From: Methylococcales symbiont of Iophon sp. n. MRB-2018
GTDB lineage: Bacteria; Pseudomonadota; Gammaproteobacteria; Methylococcales; Methylomonadaceae
DNA: 64,000 nt
NCBI GenBank assembly: GCA_003666325.1
Contig: QPIL01000119.1
Location: forward strand, 1-64,000
Direction: 5' to 3'
In this document: piece by piece, positions 59,478-64,000 of the stretch
How the letters are laid out: every line of letters starts with the position of its first letter
How positions within the stretch are numbered: the first letter of the stretch is position 1
Position numbers and translations under genes: made by a program
Notes under the pieces: model-generated
What the model saw: the letters and a program-made list of their open reading frames with translations, nothing else
The model's database searches: none
What the model was told of the DNA's origin: nothing

Positions 59478-60688
59478 TGCAATACGATTATGATATTTTA
59501 ATTGTAGGTGGTGGGCTGGCTGGTAACTGTTTGGCTCTTGCTTTAAAGGAATCAGGCTTACGAATTGCCTTGGTTGAAGCGAGTAGTAGAGAGCAACAAA
59601 AGCAATCACCCGCAGGTGACAGAGCTTTGGCATTGTCTGCTGGCACTGTTAAATTATTGCAGGCACTAGATGCTTGGGATGGAGTTAAAGAATATGCGAC
59701 AGCCATTAAAAATATTCATATTTCAGATCGTGGACATTTTGGTAAAGCACGTTTATCTGCTAAAAAAGAGGGAGTAGAAGCATTAGGATATGTGATTAGT
59801 GGCAGAAATATAGAAGGGCATTTAGCAGAGTTAGTAGAGAAGACAAATATTAAGCAAATATGCCCAGGACGTATTTTAACTTTAATTTCGGATGGGGATG
59901 CTGTGCAGGTGAATTTAAAGGAAACTGACAAGCCAATTAGTTTATCGGTTAAATTGCTTGTCGGGGCTGACGGAGGGCAATCGACAGTACGCAGTTTGCT
60001 AGAAATTCCACAACACATTACCCAGTACCAACAGACAGCATTAATTACCACAGTTAGAACCTCAATACCCCATAATAATACGGCATTTGAGCGTTTTACC
60101 AAATCAGGGCCTTTGGCTGTATTGCCAGTAAACAATAAAGAATGCTCTATAGTCTGGACACGGACAGAAGAAGATGCAGAAGACTTAATGTCGAGTACTG
60201 AGGCTGAATTTTTACAACAACTACAACAATGTTTTGGCTATGTATTAGGTGAATTAACATTATCAGCGCCTCGTAGAGCATTTCCTTTAAGTCTTATCCA
60301 AGCAGAAAATATGGTATCAGGAAGGACGGTTATTATTGGCAATGCAGTACACCAACTTCATCCTGTTGCTGGGCAAGGTTTTAATCTAGGGGTGAGAGAT
60401 GTTGTGCAACTGGCAGAAATGTTAGTAGAACAACAGCAAAAGAAGGCAGACATTGGTGAGCCAAGTTTTTTACAGCGATATGTCGAGTTAAGAGAAAAAG
60501 ATCACAAGCAAACCATTCAATTTACGGATGGACTGGTCAAAATATTTTCAACAGACTGGTTACCATTAGCGGCAGCCAGAAGTATTAGTCTGGCGGTGCT
60601 GGATCATATCCCTTTTGCTAAATCAATGTTAGCAAAACATGCGATGGGTTTAGCAGGAAGACTGCCACGAATTGGACATAGACGATAA
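59477..60688 (+). CDS. ubiH: 2-octaprenyl-6-methoxyphenyl hydroxylase UbiH
   Basis: An FAD monooxygenase of ubiquinone synthesis (403 residues). The dinucleotide motif ILIVGGGLAGNCLALALKES is at the N-terminus, DGD-type block LLVGADGGQSTVRSLL in the middle, and the second FAD motif VIIGNAVHQLHPVAGQGFNL near residue 285. The position after pepP matches E. coli ubiH. Telling UbiH from UbiI relies on gene order. Confidence 0.92.
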   Translation: MQYDYDILIVGGGLAGNCLALALKESGLRIALVEASSREQQKQSPAGDRALALSAGTVKLLQALDAWDGVKEYATAIKNIHISDRGHFGKARLSAKKEGVEALGYVISGRNIEGHLAELVEKTNIKQICPGRILTLISDGDAVQVNLKETDKPISLSVKLLVGADGGQSTVRSLLEIPQHITQYQQTALITTVRTSIPHNNTAFERFTKSGPLAVLPVNNKECSIVWTRTEEDAEDLMSSTEAEFLQQLQQCFGYVLGELTLSAPRRAFPLSLIQAENMVSGRTVIIGNAVHQLHPVAGQGFNLGVRDVVQLAEMLVEQQQKKADIGEPSFLQRYVELREKDHKQTIQFTDGLVKIFSTDWLPLAAARSISLAVLDHIPFAKSMLAKHAMGLAGRLPRIGHRR

Positions 60689-60690
60689 AT

Positions 60691-61917
60691 ATGCAAAAGC
60701 AAAAACGCTTTGAAGTGATTGTGGTTGGTGGTGGCATGGTTGGTGCAACTACAGCATGTGCTTTGGCACAAAGTGGTATTAATGTAGCCCTGATGGATAG
60801 ATTTAATCCACAAAGACAATGGACAGATGGCTCAGTCGATTTACGAGTTTCAGCTTTAACCAAGGCATCACAGAATATTTTAGAAACTCTGGCTGTGTGG
60901 AAAGGTATGGTCGAACGTGGTGTGAGTCCCTATAAAGACATGAGAGTATGGGATGCCAAAGCGAATGGTCAATTACACTTCGATTGCGCTGATACCAAAT
61001 TTAATGAGCTAGGACATATTGTTGAAAACCGAGTCACAGTGGCTGCTTTATGGGATAAATTAGAAACATTATCGTGTGCAACTTGCATTACTGATGTAAA
61101 AGTTTCTCAGCTGCAGTTAACGCAGAAAGGTCGAACAATCTTGCTGGAAGATGGTCGTCAATTTGATGCAGAGTTGGTGATTGCTGCCGATGGTCGAGAT
61201 TCATCCCTACGTTCTATGGTGGGAATTGAAGTCACAGGCTGGTCGTATAAGCAAGATGGATTGGTAGCAACGATAAGCACAGAAAACAATCATCAAATGA
61301 CAGCATGGCAACGGTTTTTAGATGAAGGGCCTTTAGCTTTTTTACCCTTGCGAAATGGGCAGTGTTCCATTGTCTGGAGCTTGTCCAGCGATACTGCAAA
61401 AGCCTATCTGCAACTGAGTGATCAAGATTTTTTAAAGCAATTAGAACAAGCCTCAGCAAATATTTTGGGGGGTATGTTAAAAACCAGTTCCAGAGCAGCA
61501 TTTCCCTTGCGTTTTCAATATGCCAATCAATATACAGAAGACCATTTTGCATTAGTAGGGGATGCAGCACATGCCATGCACCCTCTGGCAGGGCAAGGTG
61601 CTAATGCAGGTTTACTAGATGCGGCAGCATTGTCCGAGTTGGTGATAAAAACAAAACGTGCCGATAGACCTCTAACAAGCGCAAAATATTTACGCCAATA
61701 TGAACGCTGGCGAAAAGGAGATAATTTATTAATGATGAGTAGCATGGAGCTTATTAACAAAATCTTTGTGATTGATGCGTTACCTATGGTTTCTTTACGT
61801 TCAGCGGGAATGAACCTGATTAACAAAACTTCAGCGGTTAAGGCTTTATTCAACAATCATGCGATGGGTTTGAGAGAAGACTTGCCTTTGTTAGCAAAAA
61901 AACAACGGTGTTGGTGA
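60691..61917 (+). CDS. ubiI: 2-octaprenylphenol hydroxylase UbiI (VisC-like)
   Basis: An FAD monooxygenase (408 residues) paralogous to the preceding UbiH: VIVVGGGMVGATTACALAQS at the start, AELVIAADGRDSSLRSMVGI in the middle and ALVGDAAHAMHPLAGQGANA near residue 290, followed by GLLDAAALSELV. In E. coli UbiI (VisC) catalyses C5 hydroxylation and follows ubiH. Two bases separate it from ubiH, so the two are translationally coupled. Some bacteria use UbiM or UbiL here, so regiospecificity is inferred from context. Confidence 0.88.
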   Translation: MQKQKRFEVIVVGGGMVGATTACALAQSGINVALMDRFNPQRQWTDGSVDLRVSALTKASQNILETLAVWKGMVERGVSPYKDMRVWDAKANGQLHFDCADTKFNELGHIVENRVTVAALWDKLETLSCATCITDVKVSQLQLTQKGRTILLEDGRQFDAELVIAADGRDSSLRSMVGIEVTGWSYKQDGLVATISTENNHQMTAWQRFLDEGPLAFLPLRNGQCSIVWSLSSDTAKAYLQLSDQDFLKQLEQASANILGGMLKTSSRAAFPLRFQYANQYTEDHFALVGDAAHAMHPLAGQGANAGLLDAAALSELVIKTKRADRPLTSAKYLRQYERWRKGDNLLMMSSMELINKIFVIDALPMVSLRSAGMNLINKTSAVKALFNNHAMGLREDLPLLAKKQRCW

Positions 61918-62070
61918 TATTATTTAATCTAAATGGCTTATTTTTCTGGTTGTTGGCAAGTGTTTGTTCTATACTTATTTTCGATACATTTTGGATCAGC
62001 GTTATTGGGGAGTAGATGCCCATTGAATTCTGATGTGCTTTTGTTAATTAGTGGTAAATGAGGAAATGTT

Positions 62071-62499
62071 ATGTCGGAAATAATTTTTATTTTAATCATT
62101 CTATATATTGCTTATGCGATTAAAGCAAGTTGCGATGAAAATAAAGAAACTGGGCTGGGCTCTTTAGGTTCAAAGGAAGAATCCAGTAAAACTAAAGAAA
62201 GTGTTGAGGTCGTTAAAAAAGAGCAGCCTGCTCCCAAAAAGACCAAACCCGTGGCTGAGAAAGTTATGCCATTGAGTGATGGAAAAAAAATACCAAGTGG
62301 TAATTTACGCAATCCAGAAACTGGTGAAGAGGCTAAAATGGCTAATAGCTATCGCATGAGCAAACGCTGGATTAAAGATGCATTGGTTACAGAAGGGTTA
62401 TTAGATAAGGTTTATAAACCAGCAGAAGTAGATGAAGCCAAGAAAATAGAAATTAATTTGGCTTTCGAAAAAATATTACAGATGGATAAGTATAAGTAA
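62071..62499 (+). CDS. Membrane-anchored small protein of unknown function
   Basis: 142 residues. An N-terminal hydrophobic helix (MSEIIFILIILYIAYAIKAS) would anchor the protein in the inner membrane. A Ser/Lys/Pro-rich linker follows (residues 24-70), then a compact conserved-looking C-terminal domain (IPSGNLRNPETGEEAKMANS and YRMSKRWIKDALVTEGLLDK). No family recognised. Stand-alone with its own terminator; GAGG precedes the ATG. Confidence 0.75.
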   Translation: MSEIIFILIILYIAYAIKASCDENKETGLGSLGSKEESSKTKESVEVVKKEQPAPKKTKPVAEKVMPLSDGKKIPSGNLRNPETGEEAKMANSYRMSKRWIKDALVTEGLLDKVYKPAEVDEAKKIEINLAFEKILQMDKYK

Positions 62500-62540
62500 G
62501 TAAGTAAGTAAATAAATACAGATACAGGGAAAGAAACTGA

Positions 62541-62566
62541 AAAAAAGGGGAACACCCCCTTTTTTA
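62541..62566. terminator. Bidirectional terminator
   Basis: AAAAAAGGGG, a four-base loop AACA, then CCCCCTTTTTT. It lies between convergent genes and overlaps the last bases of the methyltransferase gene, working in both directions. Confidence 0.9.
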
Positions 62567-63181
62567 TTTGATGGCTTGGATTAATTTAATCATGCTACCA
62601 CTGGCAGGGTCTAGTAATACTTTTTCGAAGCCACAGGATTGAACACTTTTTACCGTTTGCCGATTAATATTGGCACCAAATAGAGTGGATACTAACGGGT
62701 TCATAAACTGCATTATTTTTGCCATGATGTTATTGTCACTTAATACATGCTCCAGTAATAAAACCTGACCGCCTGGTTTACACACCCTATAAAGCTCCTG
62801 TAAACCTTTGATGGGTTGAGGAACAGAGCAAAATACAAAGGTAGCAATAACGGTATCAAAACTGTTATCGGCATAACATAAAGACTGTATATCTATCAGA
62901 TTGAGATCAACATTAATACGCCTGCGATGCTTCTTTTTCTCTGCCAGTGCCAACATCTTCTCACTAAAATCAATGGCTGTAATTCGAGTGTTTAAAGGGT
63001 AAAAAGGAAAGTTTTTTCCCGTGCCAACACCGACCTCAAGAATATGTTGACCTTCAATCTTTTTCCATAATATTTCTCGCCACTGATTAAAAGATAGACC
63101 TTCTAATAAGCCTCCAAAGCTATCAAAAAAAGGTGCAATACGATTGTATCTGTGTTTAGTTTTTTCATGCTCTGTTTGCAT
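62564..63181 (-). CDS. Class I SAM-dependent methyltransferase (UbiE-like fold)
   Basis: 205 residues with the SAM-binding motif ILEVGVGTGKNFPFYPLNTR at about 47-66, post-I acidic AIDFSEKML, motif II/III FDTVIATFVFCSVPQPIKGL and ELYRVCKPGGQVLLLEHVLS. The sequence resembles the Methyltransf_11 group of phospholipid or small-molecule methyltransferases (PmtA-like); substrate unknown. ATG 63181 is chosen; a longer frame to 63241 would read through repeat DNA. Confidence 0.85.
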   Translation of the reverse strand: MQTEHEKTKHRYNRIAPFFDSFGGLLEGLSFNQWREILWKKIEGQHILEVGVGTGKNFPFYPLNTRITAIDFSEKMLALAEKKKHRRRINVDLNLIDIQSLCYADNSFDTVIATFVFCSVPQPIKGLQELYRVCKPGGQVLLLEHVLSDNNIMAKIMQFMNPLVSTLFGANINRQTVKSVQSCGFEKVLLDPASGSMIKLIQAIK

Positions 63182-63205
63182 ACTAAATCCTCTTAAATTC
63201 GCCGA

Positions 63206-63262
63206 ACTATCTGATTTATAACAATAAATTAAAAAAACCATAGAAAAAACAATTAGTCTTTA
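63206..63262. repeat. Third, partial copy of the ~200-bp module
   Basis: ATCTGATTTATAACAATAAA and AACCATAGAAAAAACAA match 41678-41725 and 56278-56325. The tail-coding part is absent, and it runs into TTAGTCTTTA heptamers and the composite module. Confidence 0.75.
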
Positions 63263-63668
63263 GATCCGTAGGGTACGTTTGCCCACTAGGGATGGTGGAA
63301 ATGCAGGCATCCCTCCGGAGAGGGCTTAAAAGCCTCTCTCCCCCACGTTTTATCAACATGGTATGCAATGCAAGGACATGCAAGGACATGCAAGGATGTA
63401 GGGGCGAGCGGCTGCTCGCCCGCTCTTCCTATATTCCCGACAGCAGCACCAGATCCGTAGTAGCTCTGGTGCGTGGAACACACCCCTTGATTTTAAAAAC
63501 CCTGAAACAATCTCTGCTGACCGCCAAGGATGGTGGAAATGCAGATCCGTAGGGTGCGTTCCACGCACCGGATCCGTAGAGTACGTTTGCCCACCAAGGA
63601 TGGTGGAAATGCAGTAAGATTGTCTGAAACAATCTCTGCCCACGCACCAAAACCAATCAAAAACCAAG
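63263..63668. repeat. Composite repeat block with several module copies
   Basis: GATCCGTAGGGTACGTTTGC starts at 63263, GATCCGTAGGGTGCGTTCC at 63544 and GATCCGTAGAGTACGTTTGC at 63571; GGATGGTGGAAATGCAG occurs three times. Three tandem GCAAGGACAT units are at about 63370-63395, and GGGCGAGCGG/CTGCTCGCCC forms a hairpin at about 63402-63421. Short ORFs across this block are not considered genes. Confidence 0.8.
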
Positions 63669-63868
63669 GAGTCCTGAGTCTTTAGTCTTTAGTCTTTAGT
63701 CTTTAGTCTTTAGTCTTTAGTCTTTAGTCTTTAGTCTTTAGTCTTTAGTCTTTAGTCTTGAGTCTTGAGTCTTGAGTCTTTCGTCTTGAGTCTTGAGTCT
63801 TTCGTCTTGAGTCTTGAGTCTTTCGTCTTGAGTCTTTCGTCTTGAGTCTTTCGTCTTGAGTCTTTAGT
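63669..63868. repeat. Longest 7-bp tandem array (~28 units)
   Basis: Blocks of TTTAGTC (about 14 units), TTGAGTC, and alternating TTTCGTC-TTGAGTC in higher-order 14- and 21-bp units, after the AATCAAAAACCAAGGAGTC flank. It ends at the stop codon of the partial gene entering from the right. Confidence 0.95.
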
Positions 63869-63869
63869 C

Positions 63870-64000
63870 CTAAATCCTAAAACTTTTCAAAATCTCTTCC
63901 AGTGGAACCAAATTCATTTTTACTCTGAACAGCACATCATGATTATGAAGCAAACCATAGCAGTCGTAAGTTCTTACTTGAATATCAGTTTGGTTTAATG
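63870..64000 (-). CDS. C-terminal end of a gene entering from the right (partial)
   Basis: On the minus strand an open frame runs from the window edge to a TAG at 63870-63872, giving 42 residues (LNQTDIQVRTYDCYGLLHNH, then DVLFRVKMNLVPLEEILKSF and RI). No family recognised. The stop lies in the first degenerate unit of the heptamer array, so the C-terminus may have been set by the repeat. The start is outside the window. Confidence 0.5.
   Translation of the reverse strand, partial: LNQTDIQVRTYDCYGLLHNHDVLFRVKMNLVPLEEILKSFRI

Noticed and set aside
63286-63667. Several short ORFs on both strands in the right-hand repeat block
   Set aside because: They are translations of the composite module, overlap each other, lack ribosome sites and differ between module copies.

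Overview
This window looks like a chromosomal segment of an AT-rich gammaproteobacterium. The evidence is a dense set of housekeeping genes in gammaproteobacterial order: yebC-ruvC-ruvA-ruvB-ligA; accA-tilS-pyrG-kdsA-eno-ftsB-ispD-ispF-truD; mutL-miaA-hfq-hflX; dksA-gluQ-acs; and zapA with 6S RNA divergent from ygfB-pepP-ubiH-ubiI. Family-level features such as the YciK/SufT/Gph/UbiG cluster, DUF2959 and DUF3581 would suit Methylococcales or a neighbouring order, but no methanotrophy or sulphur-oxidation gene is present, so the order-level placement is only an inference.

Layout. 1-500 is a repeat block (7-bp repeats and a hairpin mobile element) followed by a TPP riboswitch. 540-9976 holds thiC, a decayed transposase, serA-serB and the yebC-ruvCAB-ligA run. 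9956-14760 is an accessory pocket: a toxin-antitoxin (TA) pair with the toxin gene first, an IS1595-like fragment, unknown secreted and membrane proteins, a HigB/HigA-like pair, and attC-like structures of the kind found in integron cassettes. 14761-25736 is the accA-to-truD core, interrupted between tilS and pyrG by a small island (dinD plus two ruined TA pairs) lying between imperfect direct repeats. 25837-41389 is hrpA, rhomboid, a sigma-54 activator, a TauE/SafE protein, mutL-miaA-hfq-hflX, rpe and the ubiG-gph-yciK-sufT operon. 41400-42335 is almost pure repeats. 42336-44571 has a small secreted protein and selO. 44572-48570 is a second accessory pocket: ybaK remnant, csaA, a TIGR04255-type three-gene operon, vapBC with a well-formed attC-like site, and two fused transposase stubs. 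48571-62499 returns to core genes (bcp, rpiA, acs, gluQ, dksA, arsC, 6S RNA, zapA, pepP, ubiH, ubiI). 62564-64000 has a methyltransferase and then a large repeat block, with the end of one more gene entering from the right.

The core genes serve DNA repair and recombination (RuvABC, LigA, MutL), ubiquinone synthesis (UbiG, UbiH, UbiI), isoprenoid and Kdo precursors (IspD, IspF, KdsA), serine and thiamine synthesis, tRNA modification (TilS, TruD, MiaA, GluQ) and global regulation (Hfq, DksA, 6S RNA). No rRNA, tRNA, CRISPR array or integron integrase was seen.

The most unusual content is non-coding. (1) Tandem arrays with a strict 7-bp period occur at nine or more loci with different sequences; several begin at or just after stop codons and two supply the stop itself. 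(2) A hairpin MITE-like family of about 150 bp with 19-bp perfect terminal repeats has two bodies and several solo ends, one of which forms the end of tilS and its terminator. (3) attC-like cassette ends lie beside TA pairs with no integrase in view. (4) A duplicated module ends in an IPTL-CTERM-like tail.
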